Below, piece after piece: positions 15,310 through 22,440 of a stretch of DNA of 29,919 nucleotides. The stretch spans positions 1 to 29,919 of the forward strand of contig JBKPAA010000136.1 of the NCBI GenBank assembly GCA_046726215.1. Direction: 5' to 3'. Under the pieces are notes generated by a model. It searched no databases. It was not told where the DNA came from and was given only the letters and a program-made list of their open reading frames with translations. Each line of letters opens with the position of its first letter. Position 1 is the stretch's first letter. This DNA is from DASQUK01 sp046726215. Lineage in GTDB: Bacteria > Actinomycetota > Acidimicrobiia > Acidimicrobiales > VFJN01. Made by a program: the position numbers and the translations under genes.

Positions 15310-15924
15310 TCAGCGGACGACACCGATCATGTGGTCGCGGGTGACGAGCGGCAGCAGCTCGTCCTCGGCCAAGCCGTCGCTGCCGTCGGGGCGCAGGGGC
15401 AGCACCATGTAGCGGACCTCCGCGCTCGAATCCCACACCCGTAGCTCGACGTCGTCGGGCAGCGTCGTGCCGAACTCCGCCAACACCTCCCTCGGCTCGC
15501 GCACCATGCGCGACCGGTAGGCGAAACTCTTGTACCAGCGTGGGGGCAGGCCCAGCACGGGCCACGGGTAGCACGAGCACAAGGTGCAGACCACGACGTT
15601 GTGGACAGTGGGCGTGTTCTCCAGCACCACCAGGTGCTCGCCCTCGGCCCCACCGAAGCCCAGCTCCCCGATGGCCCGGGTTCCATCGTCGAGCAATCGC
15701 GTGCGATAGGCACGGTCGACCCAGGCCCGCGCCACCACCCTGGCGCCGTTGAGCGGGCCCACGTGGCGCTCGTAGGTCTCGACCACCGCGTCGACGACGT
15801 CGGACGTGATGAGCCCCTTCTCCACGAGCAGCGACTCCATGGCGGTGACCCGCCGCTCGATCGGGGTCGGCGGCGCCGGATGGTGCCCGTGCCCCGCGTC
15901 GTCGCCCGGGCGATTGCCGCTCAC
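15310..15924 (-). CDS. nthA: Nitrile hydratase, alpha subunit (cobalt type)
   Basis: A 204-residue alpha subunit of nitrile hydratase, which hydrates nitriles to amides in the cytoplasm. The metal-binding claw is C113-T-L-C116-S-C118 (VCTLCSCYPWP). Threonine after the first cysteine is typical of cobalt enzymes, whereas iron enzymes have serine. The two later cysteines are oxidised in characterised enzymes. The conserved PRWYKSFAYRSRMVREPR stretch follows. The N-terminus has a His-rich patch (GHGHH at 11-15), also common in cobalt-type or thiocyanate hydrolase-like subunits. The start is GTG 15924, giving a 4-bp GTGA overlap with the beta stop. No separate accessory protein and no amidase is found nearby. 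Confidence 0.93.
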   Translation of the reverse strand: MSGNRPGDDAGHGHHPAPPTPIERRVTAMESLLVEKGLITSDVVDAVVETYERHVGPLNGARVVARAWVDRAYRTRLLDDGTRAIGELGFGGAEGEHLVVLENTPTVHNVVVCTLCSCYPWPVLGLPPRWYKSFAYRSRMVREPREVLAEFGTTLPDDVELRVWDSSAEVRYMVLPLRPDGSDGLAEDELLPLVTRDHMIGVVR

Positions 15925-16547
15925 GTCAGGTAGCGCTCCCACAGATCGACGAACAGGGCACCGGGCTCCGCGTCGTCGCCCCACAGGTCACGCATCGCGA
16001 AGCGCACCGTGTATACCGCCTCGGGCGTGTCCGCGTCCGGGTGGGCCCAGCCGCCGTTGATGCGTTCGACGGTTCCGGTCGCCCCCCGCACGTACCGAGG
16101 GCAGCGGTGGTGGCCGGCGGGCGCCATGCGCCGGACCGTCACCCTGTCCCCCACGGCAAAGGCCGCATCCACCCGCTCGCCCGAGGTTGGGCTCGGCCGG
16201 TGGAGGAAGGCGCGGATCGCGGCCGCCAGCTCGGGATCGGTGACCTGCGAGCGCGTCGGCCCGCCAGCCAGCGTGGCCGCCCGCCGGTCGATCTCCGCCA
16301 GCGTGAGGCTCCCGCCGGCGACGAGTGCGGCCTCGACCCCGCGGGCCCAGCGCTCGTAGTAACTGGACGCCAGGTAGGTGGCCGGATCGATCTGCTCGAT
16401 CGCCGGTCGGGTGGAGCCCGTCCGCAGCCCCTTCGCCGACGTCACAACCACCAGACCGAACGTGCGGCCCTCCCAGGGCTCATGGAACGTCGGCTCGTCG
16501 AGCGCCCGGTCGTCCGGGCCGCCGATCACCGGCCCGAAACCGTGCAT
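15921..16547 (-). CDS. nthB: Nitrile hydratase, beta subunit
   Basis: A 208-residue beta subunit. The N-terminal domain begins MHGFGPV and has EPTFHEPWEGRTFG (18-31), the part homologous to nitrile hydratase activator proteins. A helical middle follows (YYERWARGVEAALVAGG). The C-terminal SH3-like barrel has FAVGDRVTVRRM (130-141), HRCPRYVRGATGTVER and a terminal LFVDLWERYL. The order beta then alpha is that of cobalt-type operons. It starts 32 bp after the SURF1 stop, without a TANNNT element at the usual distance, so it may be transcribed through from SURF1. A G-run touches the ATG too closely to be an ordinary Shine-Dalgarno. Confidence 0.93.
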   Translation of the reverse strand: MHGFGPVIGGPDDRALDEPTFHEPWEGRTFGLVVVTSAKGLRTGSTRPAIEQIDPATYLASSYYERWARGVEAALVAGGSLTLAEIDRRAATLAGGPTRSQVTDPELAAAIRAFLHRPSPTSGERVDAAFAVGDRVTVRRMAPAGHHRCPRYVRGATGTVERINGGWAHPDADTPEAVYTVRFAMRDLWGDDAEPGALFVDLWERYLT

Positions 16548-16579
16548 CCCCCCATGTCATGGACGCCGTCCACGTCGGC

Positions 16580-17377
16580 TCAGCCACCCTGGCGGAGCAG
16601 TTCGTCGAGCTCGCGATCGAGCTCGTCGCGGTCGTCGACCTCCTTGCCCCGACGCGCCACCACCCGCCGCAACACGAGCGGATAGCCGATCACGGCGATG
16701 GCGGAGAAGATGAACCACTGGACCGCGTAGCTGAGGTGGGGTCCCTCGGACAGCTCGGGAGCCGACACCGGAAGGATCGAATCCGGCTCGGGCCGGGTGG
16801 GATCGGCGGCGTTGGGTTCCGGCGGTCGGGACTGGTCGGCCCGCACGAGCGCCGGCAGGATGCCATCCCCGGCGGCGAGGAGCGGGGCGATGTCCCGGGG
16901 GGCGGTGCCGTCGAGGCCGCGGGCATCGACCACCGCCCCGGTCACCGTCACCTCTCCCTCGGGGGCGGGGGCGTCGGCCGCCGAGCCGTCGGACGTCAGG
17001 CCCACGAAACCCCGGATCACGCCCACCCGTTCGCCACCGTCCAGCCGCAGGGGGGTCACCAGCCACGCGCCGGCGATGCCGTCCTGCGTTCGGTTGCGCA
17101 CGGCAACTGTGGCGGCGTCGTCGTAGGTGCCAGTGGCGGTGACCGATCGGTAGTGGACGTCGCCGACCGCGGCGGCGCCGTCGCCGGGGTCGAGCAATTC
17201 ACCCACGGGCGTCACGGGCTGCTCGGCCCGGGCCTCGACCAGCGCGTTGCGGTCCCGCTTTTCGTCCAGCCGTCGGAGCTGCCAGAAGCCGAGGTTCACC
17301 ATCGTGACCACGAGCAGGACGACGAACAGGTGGGACAGCAGCCATCGGGGACGCAGCAGGAACCGGGCGGTCGCCAC
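16580..17377 (-). CDS. SURF1-family cytochrome oxidase biogenesis protein
   Basis: A 265-residue membrane protein with the SURF1 layout. There is an N-terminal helix (about 14-33) followed by FWQLRRLDEKR, a large external domain with TGTYD and GAWLVTPLRLDGG, and a C-terminal helix (about 218-237) introduced by GPHLSYAVQWFIFS, the most conserved family segment. SURF1 proteins assist heme a insertion or assembly of the aa3 oxidase; a highly charged tail (DDRDELDRELDELL) follows. No oxidase genes are in the window, so its link with the neighbouring nitrile hydratase is positional only. The start is GTG 17377, preceded at 6 nt by TAGCCT. Confidence 0.88.
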   Translation of the reverse strand: MATARFLLRPRWLLSHLFVVLLVVTMVNLGFWQLRRLDEKRDRNALVEARAEQPVTPVGELLDPGDGAAAVGDVHYRSVTATGTYDDAATVAVRNRTQDGIAGAWLVTPLRLDGGERVGVIRGFVGLTSDGSAADAPAPEGEVTVTGAVVDARGLDGTAPRDIAPLLAAGDGILPALVRADQSRPPEPNAADPTRPEPDSILPVSAPELSEGPHLSYAVQWFIFSAIAVIGYPLVLRRVVARRGKEVDDRDELDRELDELLRQGG

Positions 17378-17383
17378 ACCCCC

Positions 17384-17389
17384 AGGCTA
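17384..17389 (-). promoter_or_regulatory. -10-like TAGCCT before the SURF1 gene
   Basis: TAGCCT ends 6 nt before the GTG at 17377. The G-run between them abuts the start, so a leaderless transcript is the simpler reading. Confidence 0.42.
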
Positions 17390-17421
17390 AGAGTCGCCGG
17401 ACCAGCGTGGCGACTCGCGGC

Positions 17422-17592
17422 TCACTCGTCGTCCTCGTCGGTACCGGGGTCTTCGACGAGGTCCGCGACGAAGTCGGCGACGGCCTGCACCACTTCGGCC
17501 GACGGCGGCTCCGCGCCCCCCGCGCTGGTGTCGGGGCCGGCGGGGGTACCGGCCCCGACGGCGGTGCGCCAGCTGTCCTCACGCTCGCCCAC
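17422..17592 (-). CDS. Small acidic protein, 56 residues (unrecognised)
   Basis: An ORF on the minus strand from GTG 17592 to TGA 17422, coding for MGEREDSWRTAVGAG, a Pro/Gly/Ala linker, then a predicted amphipathic helix (AEVVQAVADFVADLVED) and an acidic end (TDEDDE). I see no family. Support for a real gene is threefold. It fills an otherwise empty 260-bp gap, its third codon positions are strongly G/C-biased like its neighbours, and TACGGT lies exactly 6 nt before the GTG, the same leaderless arrangement as nearby genes. Overlapping longer frames on both strands give low-complexity Arg/Pro/Ser-rich proteins and look like shadows. It ends 44 bp before the SURF1 start codon. Confidence 0.6.
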   Translation of the reverse strand: MGEREDSWRTAVGAGTPAGPDTSAGGAEPPSAEVVQAVADFVADLVEDPGTDEDDE

Positions 17593-17598
17593 GCTTCC

Positions 17599-17604
17599 AC
17601 CGTA
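17599..17604 (-). promoter_or_regulatory. -10-like TACGGT before the small acidic gene
   Basis: TACGGT ends 6 nt before GTG 17592. The spacer ggaagc is weakly purine-rich but lies too close to be a good Shine-Dalgarno. Confidence 0.35.
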
Positions 17605-17636
17605 AGCGGCATGGCCCGGTTCGGCGTCAGTAGTCG

Positions 17637-20345
17637 CTACGTACCGTGCCCGGTGGCGGGCCCGCCGTCGATGCCCAAGGCGTCCGCCAGCTCATGCCGA
17701 CCATCGATCATCAGCTTGCGGTACACGCGATGAAGGTGCGTGTCTACGGTCCTGACCGAGAGGTACAGGGCGGCGGCTATCTCGGGGCTGGTGCGACCAC
17801 GGGCCGCCAGCAGCGCCACCTCGCGCTCCCGCCCCGTGAGCTCCTCACCCCGCGGCGCCTTCGGCTCGAGGGCGGGAGAGCGGGGGTAGCCACAGCGTCG
17901 AAGCAGCTCGTCCACGCGACGCGCGGATACCGAGGCCGAACCCCCCCGCCCCTGGCGGCGGTGAGCGTTTTCCGCCGCCCGGTGGGCCTCGGCCGCCAGC
18001 AGCTCGGCACCCAGGTCTTCGAACTCGCCGGCCACACCGGCAAGCAGGTCGCCGTCGCCCCGCGCCAGGGCCCGGGCGTGGCGGGCGGCGATGTCGGCGA
18101 ACGGGCCGTCAACGGCGTCGGCGAGGCGCTCCAGGGCCTCGACGGCGTCCGCGGCGCGGCCGAGGCGGACGGCCGCGTGGAGCACCTCGACCGCCAACGG
18201 CCTCACGACGTGTTCCAACGCGGTAGCCAGCGCCAGGCAGCCCGCCGCGGCGTCGGTCACCCTGCCCCGGGCGGCCTGGAGCCACGCCCGCGAGAGCTCG
18301 ATGTAGGGCAGCGTCCGGGCGCCGCGTCGCACGTCGGCCGCGTAGGCGAGGTCGGCCGCCCCGATCGCCTCCTCCGCCACGTCGAGCTCACCGGCGAACA
18401 CTGCCGCCCGAGCCCGCATCGCCTCGGCCAGGGGTCTCTGCCCGAACCAGTCCGATTCCGTCAGCGCGCGCGACGACCGCTGAAGCTCGACCAGCGCGTC
18501 CGCCGCGCGACCCAGGGCGAGCAGGGCCCCGCCCCGAAAGCCGGCCAGGATCCCCCGCAGGGACGGAGGCGGCTGGTCCAGCTCGATCCCCAGGTTGTCG
18601 GCGGTGTACGCGTCCAGCTCACGTAGCCGCCCGGCCCAGTACAGGGCCTGGAACCTGGCCATGCGCAGCTGGATGTCGCCGAACGGCACCTCCCGCCGGT
18701 GCCGCCGGGCCGATGCAAGGAGGTTGTCGTCGAGCAGGGCCAGCCCTGCGTCGAGCCGGCCCTCGGCACCGCGGACGGTGAGGGCGACGGTGGCGGCCCG
18801 CAGCCGCGCCGTCTCGGGCGCGGACCCATCCGCGAGGAGCTCGTCGGCGATGTCCCCGGCCTCGGTCAACCGGAGCGAGAACATGAGCATCTGCGCCATC
18901 ACCGATCGGCAGTCGGCCTGCCAGGCATGATGGCCGCCGAGCTCGCGGTCGGCGGCCTGGAGCACGTCGAACGCCTCGGCGGACCGGTCGAGATGCAGGA
19001 AGAGCTCGCTCGCCCGCGCGATCGCCACCTGGGCGACCTCCTCGGGGTCGGCGGGCCGGAGCGCGGCGAGAACGACCTCGGCGTCGCCGATCTGTCCCTG
19101 GCCCGACAGTGCCTCGGCGAGGACCAGGCCGGCGTCCGCGCGGCTCGTGCCTCCCGCCGCCAGGGCCAGGCGCTCCGCCAAGCGGTGATCCAGCCGCCCC
19201 AGCGCCTCGCGGGCCAGCGGCAGGAGCTGCTCGGCCTCCCCCGGCAACCCCGACTCGAGCCGCCACGTCGCCAAGCGCAGCCGGTCGAACCGGTCGAGGT
19301 CTTCCACGGCGCCGATCAGGTCACGGATGAGGGCCCGGCGCCGCAGGCGGGGCAGGGAGGTGGCCAGAACCTCCCCGTACAGCGGATGGGCGACCTGGAC
19401 CGTGCTGGCCCGATCGGTGGTGACGATCTCCACCAGCCCCCGACGCTCCAGCGCTTCGAGATCCGCAGGATCGGCGAGCCGCTCGACGGCCTCGAGCGGT
19501 ACCTGCTCGCCGACGGCAACCAGCTCCAGCGCCCGGCGCCAGGGGGGTTCCAGGAGCCGGAGGCGCTCCTCGACGAGCTCCCGCAGCCGTTCCCGTGGGC
19601 CCTCTGCCGGCAGAAGGATCCGGCCACCACCCCCACCGTGCCGGCGCTCGATGGCGGCGGTGACCAGCTCGCGGACGAAGAGAGGATTGCCGCGGCTCAG
19701 GCGCCAGATCCGGTCGAGCAGTGACGCCGGCACCGTCCCGCCCGACCGCCGCTCGCCGTTCGCCGACTGTGGCCGCCCCTCGCCAACCAGCCCGCCGACG
19801 ATGGCGAGCGCCAGCAGCTCGGTGGCGTCGCGGGTCAACGGCCCGACGTCGAGGCGTAGCAGCAACTCGTCCTTCCACAGCCCGACGAGCCCGGGCGGCA
19901 GCGGCTCCGCCGTACGTACGCTCGCCAGCACCTGCACCGTCGACTGGGTGACGGCGAGGTGCAGCAGCGCCACCGACGATTCGTCCAGCAGGTGCGCGTC
20001 GTCGACCGCGAGGATCAGGCTGGCGTCGCCGGAGCGCTCTCGGAGCCCTGCCAGCGCCAAGTGGAGCAGGTCATCGGGGTGATGGGCATCGTCGACCGGT
20101 GCCAGGAGGTGGGCGAACGACCCCAGGGGGATGTCCTTCGCGGCTTCGGTGGCTCGCACCCATTCGACCGCCGTCCCGTCGGCCCGCCGCGCATCGACGA
20201 CCTCCGCTACCAGGCGGGACTTGCCAACCCCCGCATCGCCGAAGAGCACGACCCCGCCCTGCCCTCCACCGGGAGCCAACAAGCGCTCCAGCTCCGCCAG
20301 CTCTTCGCCCCGCCCGACCAGCGGCCAACGTGTGACCACGGGCAC
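17637..20345 (-). CDS. LuxR-family regulator with N-terminal STAND ATPase (LAL type)
   Basis: A 902-residue LAL-type regulator. The N-terminal AAA/NACHT-like module has Walker A GDAGVGKS (36-43) and Walker B LILAVDDAHLLDE; the long middle is alpha-helical and TPR-like. The C-terminal LuxR helix-turn-helix (about 838-895) has LTGREREVALLAARG and EIAAALYLSVRTVDTHLHRVYRKL. Such proteins sense an inducer through the helical repeats, oligomerise with ATP and activate transcription. A likely low-complexity loop (PQSANGERRSGGTVP) sits in the ATPase region. The start is GTG 20345 or, two codons later, GTG 20339, which is 8 nt from a TAGGAT hexamer. The target is unknown; candidates are the neighbouring minus-strand membrane genes or itself. 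Confidence 0.92.
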   Translation of the reverse strand: MPVVTRWPLVGRGEELAELERLLAPGGGQGGVVLFGDAGVGKSRLVAEVVDARRADGTAVEWVRATEAAKDIPLGSFAHLLAPVDDAHHPDDLLHLALAGLRERSGDASLILAVDDAHLLDESSVALLHLAVTQSTVQVLASVRTAEPLPPGLVGLWKDELLLRLDVGPLTRDATELLALAIVGGLVGEGRPQSANGERRSGGTVPASLLDRIWRLSRGNPLFVRELVTAAIERRHGGGGGRILLPAEGPRERLRELVEERLRLLEPPWRRALELVAVGEQVPLEAVERLADPADLEALERRGLVEIVTTDRASTVQVAHPLYGEVLATSLPRLRRRALIRDLIGAVEDLDRFDRLRLATWRLESGLPGEAEQLLPLAREALGRLDHRLAERLALAAGGTSRADAGLVLAEALSGQGQIGDAEVVLAALRPADPEEVAQVAIARASELFLHLDRSAEAFDVLQAADRELGGHHAWQADCRSVMAQMLMFSLRLTEAGDIADELLADGSAPETARLRAATVALTVRGAEGRLDAGLALLDDNLLASARRHRREVPFGDIQLRMARFQALYWAGRLRELDAYTADNLGIELDQPPPSLRGILAGFRGGALLALGRAADALVELQRSSRALTESDWFGQRPLAEAMRARAAVFAGELDVAEEAIGAADLAYAADVRRGARTLPYIELSRAWLQAARGRVTDAAAGCLALATALEHVVRPLAVEVLHAAVRLGRAADAVEALERLADAVDGPFADIAARHARALARGDGDLLAGVAGEFEDLGAELLAAEAHRAAENAHRRQGRGGSASVSARRVDELLRRCGYPRSPALEPKAPRGEELTGREREVALLAARGRTSPEIAAALYLSVRTVDTHLHRVYRKLMIDGRHELADALGIDGGPATGHGT

Positions 20346-20347
20346 AG

Positions 20348-20353
20348 ATCCTA
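20348..20353 (-). promoter_or_regulatory. -10-like TAGGAT before the LuxR gene
   Basis: TAGGAT lies 2 nt before GTG 20345 and 8 nt before GTG 20339. As a -10 it favours the second start; as an AGGA Shine-Dalgarno it is 3-4 nt from the first GTG and 9-10 nt from the second. Confidence 0.35.
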
Positions 20354-20373
20354 TCCGGGCCCCCGGAATACGA

Positions 20374-20418
20374 ATACGTATGCGCTACGGATCCCTTCCC
20401 GACCGGCGGCCCGTAGCG
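20374..20418. promoter_or_regulatory. Palindrome cluster upstream of the LuxR gene (possible operator)
   Basis: Within the 194-bp gap between the DUF1980 gene and the LuxR gene are a perfect 8-bp palindrome ATACGTAT (20374-20381), partly overlapping a tandem GAATAC repeat, and directly beside it a perfect inverted repeat CGCTACGG (20383-20390) / CCGTAGCG (20411-20418) with a 20-bp spacer. The A/T-rich bases stand out in this G+C-rich DNA. The position, 20-75 bp before the start, suits an operator for autoregulation. The rest of the gap (20419-20539) shows only a GGCTGCAGCC palindrome at 20505-20514. Confidence 0.4.
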
Positions 20419-20539
20419 TGTCCGTGACAGCCGCGCTGGGACCCGGCACCTTGGGGCGCGGCCCGGGCAGCGGTGGGGCAGCTGGAGGACAGGCGGGTTC
20501 CTCCGGCTGCAGCCCGGCCCGTGCCGAGAAGGCGCGGGT

Positions 20540-21271
20540 TCACTCGTAGGGGTCGTCTGGAGCGGTGATCGCCTGCACGCTCGTCGCCGCCAGCACGGGG
20601 ACCGCGCTGCGCCCGGTGCTGAACGACCCCGCCACCGTCACCCATTGGTCCGGCGTTGGCTCGGCCCCCTGGATGCCGGTGACACGCACCACGACCGGAG
20701 CCGCATCAGCGGCACAGCAGGCGATCTGGTAGCGCGCCAGGCGGAAGCCCTCACCATTCCCGTCATCGGTGGCCACGAACCCCGTCAGCTCGACCGTGGC
20801 GCCGTCGAGGCTCTCGCCACCGCGGTCGACGGCACGTTGGCTGAACTCGAGCAGGCTCATCGGCACCGGGCCACCGCTCGAATCGACGGGGTCGAAGACG
20901 CGCCCGCCCGAGCGCACGTCGACCGCCGCGCCCCGGTCGACGCCATAGCTGCCGAGCGTCGGTGGCGCCACGAGCAGCAGCGCGGCGATCGGGGCCAGCA
21001 GGAGCCATCCCATTCCTCCGCCGTGTGCTTCACCGTCCCTACCGTGCGCGTCGCCGTGGGCAGCGGCGTGTCCTGCGCCACCGACGGGACCGGACCGGCG
21101 CCTGAGCGCCCGCACCAACGTCACGACGCCGAGCCCGATCACGAGCACGCCGGCGATGGCCAGCCACGGGCCCATCCCGGCACGGACATAGCGGGTGTAC
21201 GTGCCGGTCAGCGTCAGGCGGAGGAGGACGGTCCCCGCGAGGACGGTGATCGTCCCCCCGGCGGCGCTCAC
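20540..21271 (-). CDS. TIGR03943/DUF1980-family membrane protein (YcgQ-like)
   Basis: A protein of about 243 residues with two N-terminal helices (VLAGTVLLRLTLTGTY..., WLAIAGVLVIGLGVVTLVRAL), a His/Asp/Gly-rich loop (GHAAAHGDAHGRDGEAHGG), a third helix and an external domain. That domain contains an oligonucleotide-binding-like region (VELTGFVATDD) and the conserved Cys pair in YQIACCAADA. This is the usual partner of DUF318 permeases. A role in metal or oxyanion transport is often proposed but unproven; the His-rich loop suggests metal contact. I start at GTG 21271, which forms a GTGA overlap with the permease stop; a GTG three codons upstream (21280) is also possible. Confidence 0.85.
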   Translation of the reverse strand: MSAAGGTITVLAGTVLLRLTLTGTYTRYVRAGMGPWLAIAGVLVIGLGVVTLVRALRRRSGPVGGAGHAAAHGDAHGRDGEAHGGGMGWLLLAPIAALLLVAPPTLGSYGVDRGAAVDVRSGGRVFDPVDSSGGPVPMSLLEFSQRAVDRGGESLDGATVELTGFVATDDGNGEGFRLARYQIACCAADAAPVVVRVTGIQGAEPTPDQWVTVAGSFSTGRSAVPVLAATSVQAITAPDDPYE

Positions 21272-22287
21272 AGCAACCACCAGCCGATCACGGCGCTCGA
21301 CCCGACCGCCACCAGCAGCGTCAACGGTGCGAACCGCAGCGCAAATCGCCGGCCAAACGTGCCCGCCTGCAGCGCGACGAGCTTCACGTCGACCATCGGG
21401 CCGACCACCATGAACGCCAGCCGGGCCGTTAGCGAGAACCCCGTGAGGCTGGCGGCAACGAATGCATCGGCCTCCGAGCAGATGGCCATCACCACCGCCA
21501 GCCCGGCGAGGGCCAGCAAGGCCAGCGGGCCGGAGTCGGCGACCACGTCGAGCGCGGAACGGGGCACCACCGTTTGCAGGGTCGCGGCCGTCGCCGCGCC
21601 CACGATGAGGAAGCCACCGGCGTGGAGCAGATCATGCTGGGCGGTGCGGGTCAGGACCGCAACGGGAGGACCGTCGTCCGTGAAGCGTCGGCGGGCGTGT
21701 TCGAGCAGGTCGTCGCCCCGGCGCGCCCACACGAGCCCGACGACGACGGCGGCGATCAGGCTGGCGAGAAACCGGGCGAGCACGACCTCCGGTCGCCCCG
21801 GAAACGCCACCGCCGTTGCCACCAGCACCACGGGGTTGATCGCCGGCGCCGAAAGGAGGAATGCCAGGGCCGCCGGCCCCGGCGCACCGCGCGCCACCAG
21901 CCGCCGGGCGACCGGAACCGACCCGCACTCGCACCCTGGCAGGGCGGCCCCGGCGGCTGCGGCCGCCGGGACGGCCAAGGCCGGGCGCCGGGGCAGCAGC
22001 CGGGGCAGCAGTCCCGACGGGACGAAGGCGGCGACGACGGCGCTGATGGCCACGCCGAGCACGAGGAACGGCATCGCCTGGACGGTGATGGCGACGAATA
22101 CGGTTGCCCAGTTGGCGATCGCGGGCCGGTCCAGGAGGTCCTGGAGCAGCGGGCGGCACAGGGCCGCCGCGACCACGACGGCGGCGACGACGGCCACTCC
22201 GACGTCGAGGCGGCGACTGCCCGAGGAGCCGGGGATGGTCGCTTGTGCGCCCGGCAGGGGGGTCTGGTCGGTGGCCGCTCGCACCAT
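21268..22287 (-). CDS. DUF318-family permease (PF03773, YcgR-like)
   Basis: A 339-residue membrane protein with about eight hydrophobic segments. The family signature is seen as PGCECGSVPVARRL (C119, C121), followed by FLLSAPAINPVVLVAT, the pattern usually written P-x-C-x-CG-x-x-P with a second S-x-P-x-x-N-P box. A second half has SEADAFVAASL and FMVVGPMVDVKLV. It forms a two-gene unit with the overlapping DUF1980 gene. The ion or molecule moved is unknown; related proteins are called putative two-component membrane permeases. TACGCT lies 9 nt before the ATG at 22287, so the leader is very short. The gene is divergent from the 5'-nucleotidase gene. Confidence 0.88.
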   Translation of the reverse strand: MVRAATDQTPLPGAQATIPGSSGSRRLDVGVAVVAAVVVAAALCRPLLQDLLDRPAIANWATVFVAITVQAMPFLVLGVAISAVVAAFVPSGLLPRLLPRRPALAVPAAAAAGAALPGCECGSVPVARRLVARGAPGPAALAFLLSAPAINPVVLVATAVAFPGRPEVVLARFLASLIAAVVVGLVWARRGDDLLEHARRRFTDDGPPVAVLTRTAQHDLLHAGGFLIVGAATAATLQTVVPRSALDVVADSGPLALLALAGLAVVMAICSEADAFVAASLTGFSLTARLAFMVVGPMVDVKLVALQAGTFGRRFALRFAPLTLLVAVGSSAVIGWWLL

Positions 22288-22440
22288 CGCCCGGCGAGCG
22301 TAGCGATCGCCCCATGAGCAATCCCCGAGCGACGCCGCGCTCTTCGCCGGCCGACCGCCGGCGGTTCATCGCTTGTTCAAGCATGGTTCGTGGAAATGCG
22401 GCACGCTGGTCGAGACCGATCGATCGCAGGGAGGGGCAAG

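Noticed and set aside
20505..20514. GGCTGCAGCC palindrome as a terminator of the DUF1980 gene
   Set aside because: There is no loop or T-tract, and the flanks do not extend the pairing.
22314..22440. Short plus-strand frame starting ATG 22314 before the 5'-nucleotidase gene
   Set aside because: It has no family resemblance, runs out of frame into the signal peptide region of a clear gene, and has no start signal.
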